Shown here: piece by piece, positions 42,746 through 51,346 of the stretch
How positions within the stretch are numbered: the stretch's first letter is position 1
Layout: each line of letters begins with the position of its first letter
Assembly: GCA_030752795.1 (NCBI GenBank)
Contig: JASMDM010000003.1
Span: 1 to 64,000 of the forward strand
Direction of reading: 5' to 3'
DNA: 64,000 bases
Origin: SAR202 cluster bacterium
Lineage (GTDB): Bacteria > Chloroflexota > Dehalococcoidia > Lucifugimonadales > UBA1123
The notes under the pieces: model-generated
The model's database searches: none
What the model was told of the DNA's origin: nothing
The model's input: the letters and a program-made list of their open reading frames with translations, nothing else
Program-made: the position numbers and the translations under genes

Positions 42746-42774
42746 TTGACACTGAAAGTGCATGCTCATACACT
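42746..42774 (+). promoter_or_regulatory. Sigma-70-type promoter for the Gfo/Idh gene
   Basis: TTGACA (42746-42751), a 17-base spacer and TACACT (42769-42774). Transcription would begin near 42781, giving a leader of under 30 bases before the ATG at 42808. Confidence 0.7.
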
Positions 42775-42807
42775 CGCGAATGATACGCACCGCCTCAGGA
42801 GGCCGAC

Positions 42808-43869
42808 ATGGACCAGGCGCGAATCGGCGTCATCGGCGCCGGCTGGTGGGCGACCCAGCACCACATGCCTAGCCTCGTTGGCTACGACAGAGCCGAGTTG
42901 ACCGGGATAGCGGACGTGGAAGCGGAAAAGGCTAAGCGCGCCGGTGAATTCTACGAGGTCAAAGACAGGTTCGAGGATCACCGCGAGCTGCTGGCCTCGG
43001 GAATCGACGGTGTCGTCATTGCCGTCCAGCACGCCTATCACTACCAAGTCGCCAAGGACGCTCTCGACGCCGGGGTTCACGTCTTGGTCGAGAAGCCCAT
43101 GACGTTGAAAGCGTCAGAGGCTTGGGACCTGGTTGAGCGGGCCGACCGACTCGGCCTTCACTTGATGGTCGGCTACACCTACCAGTTCACAAAGCACGCC
43201 GAAGCGGCCCGTAAGATCGTACAGTCCGGACGGATCGGCGAACTGCAGTTCGTCAGCGGAATCTTCACGTCGATGGTGGAGTCTTACCTTCGCGGCAAAC
43301 CACAGGAGTACGCTTCGGAGTTCAACTTCCCGATTACCGGTCCGAGCGAGGACACGTACTCCGACCCCACCGTCGCGGGAGGCGGCCAAGGCGTGTTACA
43401 AGTCACTCACCCCATGGGTATGGTGATGCGCGTTACAGGCCTAAAAGCGACTCAGGTATTCGCGTTCATGGAAAGCTTCGACCTCGATGTCGATCTCGTC
43501 GACACGTTCAGTTACCGCCTAGAAAACGGCGCTGTCGGCACCATGAGTTCGACCGGTGGAGTTCGGCCGGGTCAACCGTCCGATCAACGGATTATCTATT
43601 TCGGGACCAAAGGCCAAGTTCGCCAGGACATGATCAACGGCCGCCTCGACGCCCATTTTCACGACGGAACAACGGAAGAATTCACCGACCTGACCAAAGA
43701 CGAGCTCTACCCCGCCCACGCAACCTCTCGAGCGCTGGTCGACCTGATCCTGGGAGACGGCGATAATCGCGCCCCAGGCGAGCAGGGGGCGCGAGTGGTC
43801 GAGTTCTTGGAGGCCGGCTATCGATCTGCAGAGACAGGCGCGCCGGTGACCGTGGCAAAGTTGCACTAG
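42808..43869 (+). CDS. Gfo/Idh/MocA-family oxidoreductase
   Basis: 353 residues. The Rossmann motif is IGVIGAGWWATQHHMPSL, the family motif is AGVHVLVEKPMTLK, and a dehydrogenase-type C-terminal domain follows. AGGAGG precedes the ATG, and a consensus-like promoter lies just upstream. It is followed after 57 bases by an amidohydrolase_2 gene, so the pair may oxidise and then hydrolyse a sugar-lactone-like compound. This is an inference from context. Confidence 0.88.
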   Translation: MDQARIGVIGAGWWATQHHMPSLVGYDRAELTGIADVEAEKAKRAGEFYEVKDRFEDHRELLASGIDGVVIAVQHAYHYQVAKDALDAGVHVLVEKPMTLKASEAWDLVERADRLGLHLMVGYTYQFTKHAEAARKIVQSGRIGELQFVSGIFTSMVESYLRGKPQEYASEFNFPITGPSEDTYSDPTVAGGGQGVLQVTHPMGMVMRVTGLKATQVFAFMESFDLDVDLVDTFSYRLENGAVGTMSSTGGVRPGQPSDQRIIYFGTKGQVRQDMINGRLDAHFHDGTTEEFTDLTKDELYPAHATSRALVDLILGDGDNRAPGEQGARVVEFLEAGYRSAETGAPVTVAKLH

Positions 43870-43926
43870 CCGGTTGGTCCGTGCCTCTTCCTCGCCCGCC
43901 CGAGAGTCTCAGCAAAGGAGCAGACA

Positions 43927-44799
43927 GTGAGCAAGCTTGATTTCGTCGACACTCACGTCCATTTCTACGACATGCAGCAACCGGACCTGCACTATGCGCA
44001 CTGGCAGCCGGACGTCGACCCGCCGATGATCGGCAAGCAGATGCGCAAACTAGGCGAGCGCAATTTCGTGGCCGAGGACTTCGTTGCACTGACGCGCGAG
44101 GCCAACGTGACCAAAGCGGTGCACGTTCAGGCGGCGATCGGATCGCCTGACCCGGTGATGGAGACGAAGTGGCTCCAGGAAGCATCCGACCGCACGGGCT
44201 TTCCGCACGCGGTAATCGCCTACGCCGATCTACGAGATGCGGCCGTCGAAGAGGTTCTTGCCAGGCACTGCGAATATCCGATCATGCGCGGGATCCGCGA
44301 TTTCTCGCACGGCGACTATCTGGTCGAGCCTGATTTTCACCGAGGCTTCGCGCTCCTCGAGAAATACAACCTACGTTCGAGTGTCGCCGTCCAATGGCAT
44401 GACATGGAAAAACTGCGAGCGCTCGCGGGCAAATATCCGAACGTGCCTATTGTCGTCGATCATGCGGGTGTTCCGGCTGCGCGCAACTCCGAATACTTCG
44501 GGCGCTGGGCGCAGGGCATCACGACCGCCGCTCAGGCCGAAAGCGTTGTGATGAAGATTTCAGGCCTCGGCATGGGCGACCACAATTGGACCGTGGACAG
44601 CATTAGGCCGTACGTGCTCCGCTGCATCGAAGCGTTCGGGACCGAGCGCGTGATCTTCGCCACCAATTGGCCCGTCGACAGCCTGTTCAGCGACTACGAC
44701 ACAATCGTCGACGCCTACACCGAGATCGTTGCCGATTTCACCGTCGATGAGCAGTCAGCGATGTTCTCGAAGAACGCCGAGGCGCTGTACGAGATTTGA
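43927..44799 (+). CDS. Amidohydrolase_2 family hydrolase
   Basis: 290 residues of the lactonase/decarboxylase-like amidohydrolase_2 type. It has FVDTHVHFYDMQQPDLHYAH at the N-terminus (first metal-binding His pair), VHVQAA, IVVDHAGVP and the C-terminal FATNWPVDSLF with the metal/catalytic Asp. The GTG start has AAAGGAG upstream. It is probably co-transcribed with the preceding Gfo/Idh gene; substrates in this family are often sugar lactones. Confidence 0.88.
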   Translation: MSKLDFVDTHVHFYDMQQPDLHYAHWQPDVDPPMIGKQMRKLGERNFVAEDFVALTREANVTKAVHVQAAIGSPDPVMETKWLQEASDRTGFPHAVIAYADLRDAAVEEVLARHCEYPIMRGIRDFSHGDYLVEPDFHRGFALLEKYNLRSSVAVQWHDMEKLRALAGKYPNVPIVVDHAGVPAARNSEYFGRWAQGITTAAQAESVVMKISGLGMGDHNWTVDSIRPYVLRCIEAFGTERVIFATNWPVDSLFSDYDTIVDAYTEIVADFTVDEQSAMFSKNAEALYEI

Positions 44800-44817
44800 G
44801 CGGCGCTTGCCCTGTGC

Positions 44818-45651
44818 CTATGCCGGCGCGTTAGGCATCACTTCTTTGGTGAACCACTCGATTCGCGACACCATCTCGTCCGCGGGGTACGCCCAGACGG
44901 CGCCATAGTTCGTGCAGCCGGCGTCGGCGTAGCTCCGGATTGTCGCCAGGAAGTCGTCGGTTTTTTCGTGCGGGGTGAAGTGCTGCAGCGAGGCTTTGAT
45001 GTCCCTGGGTACGCCCAAATCGGAACGCAACTTTCGCAGGTGTTCGATCCCGGTCCGATAGTCGTCCGGCTCGAGGTTGGTCGGTATCCAGCAATCGGCG
45101 TAACGCGCGGCGAGTCGCATCATCCGCCTGCCACGAGTTCCGAACCACAGTTGCGGCCTCGGTTGCTGCACCGGCAGCGGCGCGATCTGCGCCCCGGTTG
45201 CCGTGTAGTGGGTCCCGCTGTGGTCGACCGAACCGCCTCGCCACAGGCGATCGATGAGCTCGAGCGCCTCGATCGTCTGATCGACACGAACGCGCGGCGC
45301 CTCCCAGCGACTGAAGCCGTCGAATTCGGGTTGATGCCAGCCGGCCCCGACGCCGAGTATCGCCCTGCCCTTCGACAGAACATCAACCGTTGCCACGATT
45401 TTCGCGAGTTGCGCCGGGGGCCGGAACGGTATCGGAGTGACAACCGTTCCGAGCATGATCGACGAAGTCTTCCCCGCGACGAAGGCGAGGGTCGCCCAGG
45501 CGTCGAGCGTGTTGGGCCCGCCGGGGGTCATGTAGTGGTCCCACACCAGGAACGATTGGAAGCCCGCGTTTTCGGCGGCAACGGCTGCTGCCGTGACGTG
45601 TTCAGGGTCGCAGTAGCCTTCCCGCACCGGGTAGATCAAACTGAATTCCAC
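44818..45651 (-). CDS. LLM-class F420-dependent oxidoreductase
   Basis: 277 residues with the luciferase-like TIM barrel. It has a WDHYMTPGG motif after strand 2, then MLGTVVTPIPFRPPAQLAKI, GRAILGVGAGWHQPEFDGF and PQLWFGTRGRRMMRLAARYA. These match F420-dependent LLM enzymes (a subset of this class uses FMN instead). The GTG start at 45651 has AAGGAG. It converges with the upstream amidohydrolase. Substrate unknown. Confidence 0.88.
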   Translation of the reverse strand: MEFSLIYPVREGYCDPEHVTAAAVAAENAGFQSFLVWDHYMTPGGPNTLDAWATLAFVAGKTSSIMLGTVVTPIPFRPPAQLAKIVATVDVLSKGRAILGVGAGWHQPEFDGFSRWEAPRVRVDQTIEALELIDRLWRGGSVDHSGTHYTATGAQIAPLPVQQPRPQLWFGTRGRRMMRLAARYADCWIPTNLEPDDYRTGIEHLRKLRSDLGVPRDIKASLQHFTPHEKTDDFLATIRSYADAGCTNYGAVWAYPADEMVSRIEWFTKEVMPNAPA

Positions 45652-45793
45652 GATTTTCTCCTTCCGGGAAACTCACATCGTATTGCTCGAAGATATGTCG
45701 ATGTGCGATGTGCCCGGCATTTTCGATGCGCATCGTTTGTGCCCCACCCTGGGTTTTGGGCGTAAATATCCGGTCGGACTGTCAGTCGGCCAG

Positions 45794-46624
45794 CTAGGAG
45801 ACGACCGCTGGCCACAGGTTCGGAATGTCGAGCACCGGTTCGCCTTTAATGCTTTTCACGAGCTCGAACGTCTCGCGGACCCGTTCGTCGCTGCCGGCCA
45901 TCGCGAGGACAACGCTGCCCTCGGAACCGGCGACTCCGCCCGATGCCACGAGGGTGGCTTCGACGCCGCCGAGCACAGCCAGCGCTTCGATCTCTGTGAC
46001 CGCGTCGGCGTTCATGATCGGCACCAGACCGACCTTGCCTCCCATCACGTATTGGTAGAGTTCCTGTCCAGAATTTCGCGCGGCCTCGGCGACGGACGGA
46101 ACCAGTTTCTCTAGTCCGACAGGTGTAATCAGGTGGGCGCCGCGAGCCATTGCGATCGGCCACACGTCGCCGACCGTGCCACCCATGTTGTTCCCTGAAA
46201 GCACACCGACGTTGCCCAGCGAATCCAGAGCGTTGACGCCTTTGATGACCACGTCTTGAGCAGTGACTTCGCCCATCGCGTCCCCCATGCTCTGCTCCGA
46301 GAGCTGGCCGTCACGGATTACCCAGGGACCCAGCGGTTCGTCAGGGTTCGTGGAGCCGAGGATGCCGTCGGTTATGATGCCGGCAGTGCAGTTCGCCTTG
46401 TCCAGCGTGATCCCTAGCAGTTCCTCCGCAACGTAGGCGGTGGTCACACCTCTGCAGACGACGATGATGCCCTTGTCCAGGGATCGCTGAACCTCCGGGA
46501 GCATGACCATCGCTTTGGCGAGGAGCCGCCGCGACTCGGGCGGTGTCAGAACAACGATGCCGTGGGTGCGGTCGTCCCGGCCGCCTTCGATATTCTCAAC
46601 GAATCGTGATGCGTCGTAGTACAT
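45794..46624 (-). CDS. Conserved-looking protein of unknown function
   Basis: 276 residues with a strong GGAGG before the ATG at 46624. It is soluble, with alternating strand/helix pattern and Gly-rich turns (DVVIKGVNALDSLGNVGVLS, GNNMGGTVGDVWPIAMARGA). The centre vaguely recalls NagB/ribose-isomerase-like (ISOCOT) folds, but I cannot assign a family. A single gene, transcribed away from the next plus-strand gene. A function should not be assigned from this sequence alone. Confidence 0.7.
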   Translation of the reverse strand: MYYDASRFVENIEGGRDDRTHGIVVLTPPESRRLLAKAMVMLPEVQRSLDKGIIVVCRGVTTAYVAEELLGITLDKANCTAGIITDGILGSTNPDEPLGPWVIRDGQLSEQSMGDAMGEVTAQDVVIKGVNALDSLGNVGVLSGNNMGGTVGDVWPIAMARGAHLITPVGLEKLVPSVAEAARNSGQELYQYVMGGKVGLVPIMNADAVTEIEALAVLGGVEATLVASGGVAGSEGSVVLAMAGSDERVRETFELVKSIKGEPVLDIPNLWPAVVS

Positions 46625-47037
46625 CTTTTGCCTCCATGCGCCCTTGCTCGGGCGGTGCTTAGCCTGTTTGCGGATTGAAAGGTTGTTTGAGCGGGTCGCT
46701 CGGCCGCTCGAACTCGGCAACACTGCATCGTAAGCGACGGTCGGCGCGAGTAAGGCGCCCTACTGAGTTCGCCCCGCCGATGGCTGCCGGAAGTAATCCG
46801 AAATCGATCCGTCGGGTCGCGAGTGCAAGCGGCCTAACGCAGAGCGGCAGCAGCCGCATTATCATCGTTGGCTGGCCGATCCGATGGTATGATTCGCGCA
46901 CGCCGTTGTCAATCGGCGATCGCGTCGCGACAATCCGTGCCGCGGCGCGGCGTCGCTGATAGAATGGGGCGGCCAGCAACCAAGGGCGACGGTCGACCGA
47001 TCCCTGCTGATTTTACGAAAAACACGGAGGACTCAAT
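46625..47037. other. Divergent intergenic region
   Basis: About 410 bases between two divergent genes. It should contain both promoters, but no clear box pair, repeat or small gene is recognised. Confidence 0.4.
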
Positions 47038-47355
47038 TTGTATCTGATACGACGCATTTTCAACACCAAGCCCGGTGAGGCGCTAAACGTCGCGAACCTG
47101 TTGCATAAGCAGGCACAGCTCTATCACGACGCCGGACAGCGAGGCGAGTTCAGGGTCTCGTACAACGGCTACACGCTGCCAGGCGACCAGAATATCGTCG
47201 TGCTGGAGTGGACCGACGAGGCCATCCAATCGCCAGGGCGTCCGGGCAACGACCTGCCACAAGCGGCCCTCGAAGTCGGCGCGAAGGTTCGCCCGCTGAT
47301 CGAGAGCCAACGCATTGAATTCATGGAGCTCCTGACGCCCGACCAGGTGGTCTAG
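47038..47355 (+). CDS. Small protein, possible dimeric alpha/beta barrel (NIPSNAP/ABM-like)
   Basis: 105 residues starting at a TTG with GGAGG upstream (MYLIRRIFNTKPGEALNVAN). The pattern of one strand, a long helix, two strands (FRVSYNGYTLPGDQNIVVLEW) and a final helix resembles small dimeric ferredoxin-like barrels. Function unknown; single gene. Confidence 0.65.
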   Translation: MYLIRRIFNTKPGEALNVANLLHKQAQLYHDAGQRGEFRVSYNGYTLPGDQNIVVLEWTDEAIQSPGRPGNDLPQAALEVGAKVRPLIESQRIEFMELLTPDQVV

Positions 47356-47530
47356 AGGCGTCGAGCAGGGACGTTTCGCCGCGCGTAGTCGACTAGCGAG
47401 CCACGAATTGCTCGCCGCTCGCAGCCTCCGTTCTCGGAACCCAATGCTGTTCGTTCGTCTGACGAACGGATATGCCAAGTGCGACTGCTTGACCGCGACG
47501 ACGCCCTGCTCCCGTCCATGTACACTCGAC

Positions 47531-48595
47531 ATGACAGATGACCGAATTCGGATCGTACTGCTGGCCGACACGCATCTAGGTTACGACTTTCCAGTCAGGC
47601 CGCGCGTCGAAAGGCGCAGGCGCGGGCCGGATTTCTTCGACAAATTCCAACGCGTGCTCGACCACGCAACTCGAACGAAACCGGACATGTTAATCCACGG
47701 CGGCGACTTCTTTTTCCGGGCCAGGGTGCCGCCGAAGATCGTGGACATGTCGTACGAGATGCTGTACAAGTTCGCCCAGTCTGGCATCCCGACCTTGATC
47801 GTTCCGGGCAACCACGAGCGGTCGCGACTGCCGCCTTCAATCTGGTTGGGCCACCCGAACATTCTCGTCTTCGACCGACCCAAAACCTATCGGATCGAGA
47901 CGAAAAACGGCTCGGTCGCGGTGGCAGGTTTCCCGTTCGTACGAGGCGACCTCCACGAGCAGTTCGGCCCGGTTCTCGACGAGACCGGATGGGAAGACGA
48001 GCCGGCCGACGTGAAGCTGCTCTGCATGCACCAGGCGATCCAAGGCGCGCAGGTTGGGGCGAACAACTACACGTTCCGCACGGCCAACGATGTCGTCCAG
48101 ATGGCTCAGATCCCTCCCGAGTTCGACGCCTTGCTCGCGGGCCACATCCACCGCGCGCAAATCCTGAAACGACCGAGAGACGACGACGACATGCCGGTGA
48201 TATATCCGGGCTCGACCGAGCGGACATCGTTCGCCGAACGTTACGAACCCAAGGGGTTCTACGAAATCGACATCGTCAAAAACCCGGACGGCGGACGGCG
48301 TTCGGTCGAGGCGCGATTCCACGAGCTCCCTGTCCGCCCGATGGTCGATGTCGCTATCGACGACATTGTGAGCCCGGACGAGCTGAATAGTTTCTTGCGC
48401 GAAGAGGCCGCCGAAATCGACGCAAATGCCGTCGTGCGGATCACGTGCGAGAACGAGCTCGCCAACACGATTCACGATCGATTGACGGCGTCGTTTCTGC
48501 GATCGGTGTTCCCCGCCACGATGAGCGTGCAGTTGGGTGTAAACTTGTACGGCGAAGAGCGGCGGTCCCGGTCCGGGTCGAGGCGGCGGTCGTAA
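47531..48595 (+). CDS. SbcD/Mre11-like metallophosphoesterase (DNA repair nuclease)
   Basis: About 354 residues. All metallophosphoesterase motifs are visible: VLLADTHLGYD (D-x-H), LIHGGDFFF (GGD), VPGNHERS (GNHE) and, later, LLCMHQ and LLAGHIHRAQ (GH-x-H). These bind two metals in the SbcD/Mre11 nuclease family. It is shorter than E. coli SbcD, and no SbcC/Rad50 ATPase is beside it, so it may act alone or with a distant partner. The ATG at 47531 precedes the conserved strand; the open frame begins at 47408. Confidence 0.85.
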   Translation: MTDDRIRIVLLADTHLGYDFPVRPRVERRRRGPDFFDKFQRVLDHATRTKPDMLIHGGDFFFRARVPPKIVDMSYEMLYKFAQSGIPTLIVPGNHERSRLPPSIWLGHPNILVFDRPKTYRIETKNGSVAVAGFPFVRGDLHEQFGPVLDETGWEDEPADVKLLCMHQAIQGAQVGANNYTFRTANDVVQMAQIPPEFDALLAGHIHRAQILKRPRDDDDMPVIYPGSTERTSFAERYEPKGFYEIDIVKNPDGGRRSVEARFHELPVRPMVDVAIDDIVSPDELNSFLREEAAEIDANAVVRITCENELANTIHDRLTASFLRSVFPATMSVQLGVNLYGEERRSRSGSRRRS

Positions 48596-48818
48596 GTTGC
48601 GCGGCATCGAACGCCGAAGAAGATAGGGCTGCGCGGTCATGGAGTGCGCGGGCGAAGGATTGTCGGCTGTGGCATTGGCATGAAAGTGGCTGCACTGGGT
48701 CGGCCTGAAGGCCGAGCCCCCCATTCGATTGGTGCTCTGGCCCTTGTGATCATCAACTAAATAAGTTGTGCCCAACGCTCCTCGTGATGCTGGGCATCCG
48801 GCCATGGTGAGCCACGCA

Positions 48819-48852
48819 CCCATCCGTTCGCCCTGAGCCTGTCGAAGGGTCG
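48819..48852 (+). repeat. Dispersed repeat, family C
   Basis: CCCATCCGTTCGCCCTGAGC followed by CTGTCGAAGGGTCGC. Its reverse complement reappears, interrupted by an insertion, at 55304-55366. Confidence 0.7.
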
Positions 48853-48986
48853 CACGCATGCAAGAGTCGCTTGAGCCGTTACTGTCATTGACCCAGTACG
48901 TTGTTCTCAACGTTTCTTGCCATCCTGGGTGACCTGGAGAAAAAGAAACGTTTGGGGTCGCTCAGGCAACGAGCCGTGTTCAACGA

Positions 48987-49024
48987 CCAGATTCTTCTCC
49001 TTCCCCGGAAGGATCAGAATGACA
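48987..49024 (+). repeat. Dispersed repeat, family A
   Basis: CCAGATTCTTCTCCTTCCCC, then GGAAGGATCAGAATGACA. The centre CCTTCCCCGGAAGG is a short imperfect palindrome and the ends match the copies at 7358 and 19623. Confidence 0.75.
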
Positions 49025-49154
49025 CATTTTGGACAATGCCGATTATTTCGTTTATCGCCATCAGGGCCAAGCCTAGTGTTCATGCCCTGACACAAGGTGG
49101 CAAGTGTCATGAGTGTTTCTGTCGCGAGGCCGGTTTGCGGTGGCAAGTAGCTGC

Positions 49155-49193
49155 GGGAGGTTTTCCCGCCTCCAACGGGACTCCCCTACGGAT
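49155..49193 (+). repeat. Dispersed repeat, family B (degenerate)
   Basis: GGGAGGTTTTCCCGCCTCC, a short spacer, then CTCCCCTACGGAT. The end CCCCTACGGATT is shared with the copy at 57962. Confidence 0.55.
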
Positions 49194-49269
49194 TATCGCC
49201 AAGGTTCGCTGTTTTATTGGTCCGACACGATGAATGTTACTTGGGAACAATGCATTTCGGAGGGTGTAT

Positions 49270-49641
49270 ATGGAATCGCCGTCAGAAGAGATAAAGCAGC
49301 TTGAAGGTTCGCAGACGATTGCGGTGTTCGGATTTTCGCCCAACCCAGAACGGCCCAGCCATTATGTCGCCAAGTACCTTCAGGAAGTCGGGTATCGCAT
49401 CATTCCGGTGAACCCGGCGCTTGAGGATGGTCTCGGCGAAAAGTGCTACCCGGACCTCGAATCGATCCCCGAGCCTGTCGACATGGTGGATGTCTTTCGC
49501 CGATCCGAATTCGTCGGGCCCGTCGTCGACGGCGCGATAGCAATCGGGGCAAAGTACATCTGGATGCAGGACGGCGTCGTGAACGAGGAGGCAGCGGTGC
49601 GCGCCAGGGATGCTGGGCTGTCCGTGGTCATGGACAATTGA
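49270..49641 (+). CDS. CoA-binding domain protein (YccU-like), ending at a TGA in place of the conserved Cys
   Basis: A Rossmann-type CoA_binding_2 protein of 123 residues: IAVFGFSPNPERPSHYVAKY at the start, then YRIIPVNPALEDGLGEKCYP and YIWMQDGVVNEEAAVRARDA. Homologues end with VVMDRC or VVADRC plus about ten residues. Here VVMDN is followed by TGA (49639-49641) exactly at that Cys. Beyond it the frame continues TLRVHRRQLGDAK to a TAG at 49681-49683, which still looks like the family tail. Either the Cys codon has become a stop, or TGA is read as Sec; a 7-bp hairpin lies at 49657-49675. The ATG at 49270 has GGAGGG. Confidence 0.85.
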   Translation: MESPSEEIKQLEGSQTIAVFGFSPNPERPSHYVAKYLQEVGYRIIPVNPALEDGLGEKCYPDLESIPEPVDMVDVFRRSEFVGPVVDGAIAIGAKYIWMQDGVVNEEAAVRARDAGLSVVMDN

Positions 49642-49656
49642 ACGCTGCGGGTGCAT

Positions 49657-49675
49657 CGTCGCCAGTTGGGCGACG
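49657..49675 (+). promoter_or_regulatory. Hairpin downstream of TGA, possible SECIS
   Basis: CGTCGCC-AGTTG-GGCGACG forms 7 perfect pairs with loop AGTTG. The loop begins 22 nt after the TGA at 49639. Published bacterial SECIS models, as I recall them, ask for a G among the first loop bases and a UGA-loop distance of about 16-37 nt; this fits. It is weaker than the candidate at 34200. Confidence 0.35.
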
Positions 49676-49822
49676 CAAAATAGGCCGGCGGCTTGGCAAA
49701 CATATGTTTGGGGGTCTGCCTGCGCGGCTATCTCAATACTGTGCCTCGCGTGGACCTGGCTCCCTAAAACCTCGGTCCGCCATGGGCGCTCTACACCCGT
49801 GTCCTTTCTCGGGGACACCACA

Positions 49823-49854
49823 CAGCGCCGCCTCTGCCAAGTCAGGCGGCGCTG
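49823..49854. terminator. Convergent terminator-like hairpin
   Basis: A perfect 11-bp stem (CAGCGCCGCCT with AGGCGGCGCTG) and a 10-nt loop lie between the convergent CoA-binding gene and the minus-strand gene at 49887. No strong U tract is present on either side. Confidence 0.5.
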
Positions 49855-49886
49855 CTACTTTGCCGAATGTTGCCGGCGCACGTTAA

Positions 49887-50255
49887 CTAGTCCAGGATCG
49901 ACTCCGTGTACAGGTCGAACCGTTGGCGAATCATGTCGCAAGCCATTTCAAGCCCGTCCATCGCCTGCTCGGAGCTCGTGCCTTCAAGAAAAGTTCCCGT
50001 GATTCCGGACTCGTCGAAGCTAGCCGCGATTCGGGGCCTGTACAGCCACCGCGTGTACCCTCTGACCCAGTCGGCCAAGACGGGCGACGACTCCATGTTC
50101 AACTGTACCGCGTCGCCATTCGCGGCGTTGGACGCTTCCAATCGAAAAGCGATCGATCCGGACTCGTCTTTCGCGCTGAGTCGGAACTCGATGCCGGCGT
50201 TTAGGAACGCTAGCTTCAGATTGATATCCGTTGATTCGTTTGTGCTCATGTCCAT
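49887..50255 (-). CDS. Hypothetical protein (122 aa)
   Basis: Soluble, mostly beta then helical (LKLAFLNAGIEFRLSAKDES, then MDGLEMACDMIRQRFDLY). ATGs at 50255 and 50249 are both possible starts. The composition looks like real coding, but no family is recognised. It lies 111 bases downstream of the MenB-like gene on the same strand and may be co-transcribed. Confidence 0.5.
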   Translation of the reverse strand: MDMSTNESTDINLKLAFLNAGIEFRLSAKDESGSIAFRLEASNAANGDAVQLNMESSPVLADWVRGYTRWLYRPRIAASFDESGITGTFLEGTSSEQAMDGLEMACDMIRQRFDLYTESILD

Positions 50256-50366
50256 ATGCCTTTCGTACGATGCCTGCGCGTGTCAATCGGCCGTTGGTCA
50301 ATTCCCGTGTCATCTGACGCAATGTGCCCGATCGCCGATATTCTCACGACTAGCCTGAGACCGAGT

Positions 50367-51155
50367 TCAGTCCGTGTTGACCAGCGGGAGGTTTTTCGAC
50401 GGATCGATCGGACGCCGCTCGATGAACGCCAGTCTGCGCTCTTCGGCTTCGTCCGACGTGATGTAATTCGGAGCGTAACGGCCCGCGGCCGCCGGGATGT
50501 TTTCCATATACGAGGTTACCTCGTTGAAGGTCAGTTTCTGGAGTTGAAGGATGACCGGGCTGTTGTTCTTGATCAGAGCGCAGTATCGGTTCACTTCGGC
50601 TTCGAGCTTGTCGTGCGGCACCACCGAGTTGACCAGCCCCATGTCGAACGCCTGCTGGCCGCTGTACTGCTGGGTCAGCATCCACATCTCTCGGGCGCGC
50701 TTCTGCCCGAGGATTTGCGCGAGATACGCCACGCCGAATCCGGTGGCGGGGCTGCCGACCCTGGGTCCGGTCTGACCGAACGTCGAACGCGTGGACGCGA
50801 CCGTGAAATCGCAGGTATACGCGAGGATGTTTCCGGAACCGATCGCGAAGCCGTCCACCTCGGCGATCACCGGTTTCGGGAGGTTCCTGATGATCTTCGA
50901 ATAGTCGACGTCCGGATCCCCGGAATACTCGGGGCTGCTTCGATCTTCAGCCTGGTCCCTTCCCGAGCAAAAGGCGTTGGGTCCGGATCCGGCAATCACA
51001 ACCGCGCGAACTGACTCGTCAGCCCAGGCGTCTTTGAGAGCGACCGCCATCTCGTCGGTCGTCTTGCCTCTGATGGCGTTGTAGACCTCGGGTCGATTGA
51101 TAGTGATGCGGGCGATCCCGTCATCTGCAGAGTAGAGAATATCCGAAAATCGCAT
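50367..51155 (-). CDS. Crotonase-family protein, MenB/BadI-like
   Basis: 262 residues from an ATG at 51155 with AAGGAG upstream (frame open to 51179). The region FGQTGPRVGSPATGFGVAYL, then KRAREMWMLTQQYSGQQAFD and MGLVNSVVPHDKL is close to 1,4-dihydroxy-2-naphthoyl-CoA synthase (MenB) and the related BadI ring-cleavage hydrolase. Both classical hydratase Glu residues are absent, as in MenB. No other menaquinone gene is near, so a BadI-like ring-opening role is equally possible. Confidence 0.85.
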   Translation of the reverse strand: MRFSDILYSADDGIARITINRPEVYNAIRGKTTDEMAVALKDAWADESVRAVVIAGSGPNAFCSGRDQAEDRSSPEYSGDPDVDYSKIIRNLPKPVIAEVDGFAIGSGNILAYTCDFTVASTRSTFGQTGPRVGSPATGFGVAYLAQILGQKRAREMWMLTQQYSGQQAFDMGLVNSVVPHDKLEAEVNRYCALIKNNSPVILQLQKLTFNEVTSYMENIPAAAGRYAPNYITSDEAEERRLAFIERRPIDPSKNLPLVNTD

Positions 51156-51311
51156 AGTGCTTGTGTCTCCTTGGATCATGTCTCAACACTCAATTCTTGG
51201 GCGTCGGCGAGGCGCCCGTGCGGGGTCCTGGCGTCTAATCCTGCAAAGCCCTCGCCGCGTCGGACGGCGCATATTGTATCACCTGTCACTCGGAGCATTG
51301 GGCGTAATTTG

Positions 51312-51340
51312 TTGTGCCAATAATTGGCTGTGCGTATAAT
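51312..51340 (+). promoter_or_regulatory. Promoter giving a leaderless thiL mRNA
   Basis: TTGTGC (51312-51317), a 17-base spacer and a perfect TATAAT (51335-51340). The usual start point, about 7 bases downstream, falls on the A of the thiL ATG at 51347. No ribosome-binding site precedes that ATG, which supports a leaderless transcript. Confidence 0.7.
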
Positions 51341-51346
51341 GCGGCC

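Larger units (their letters stand above)
48596..49269. other. Intergenic repeat cluster
   Basis: About 670 bases without a recognised gene. Copies of dispersed families C (48819-48852), A (48987-49024) and B (49155-49193) lie close together, making it the most repeat-rich gap in the window. Confidence 0.65.

Noticed and set aside
34228..49641. TGA reassigned to Trp in the whole genome
   Set aside because: Many intact genes end at TGA with the expected family length (for example 60409 and 44799), and the two readthrough candidates sit at Cys/Sec positions, not Trp.
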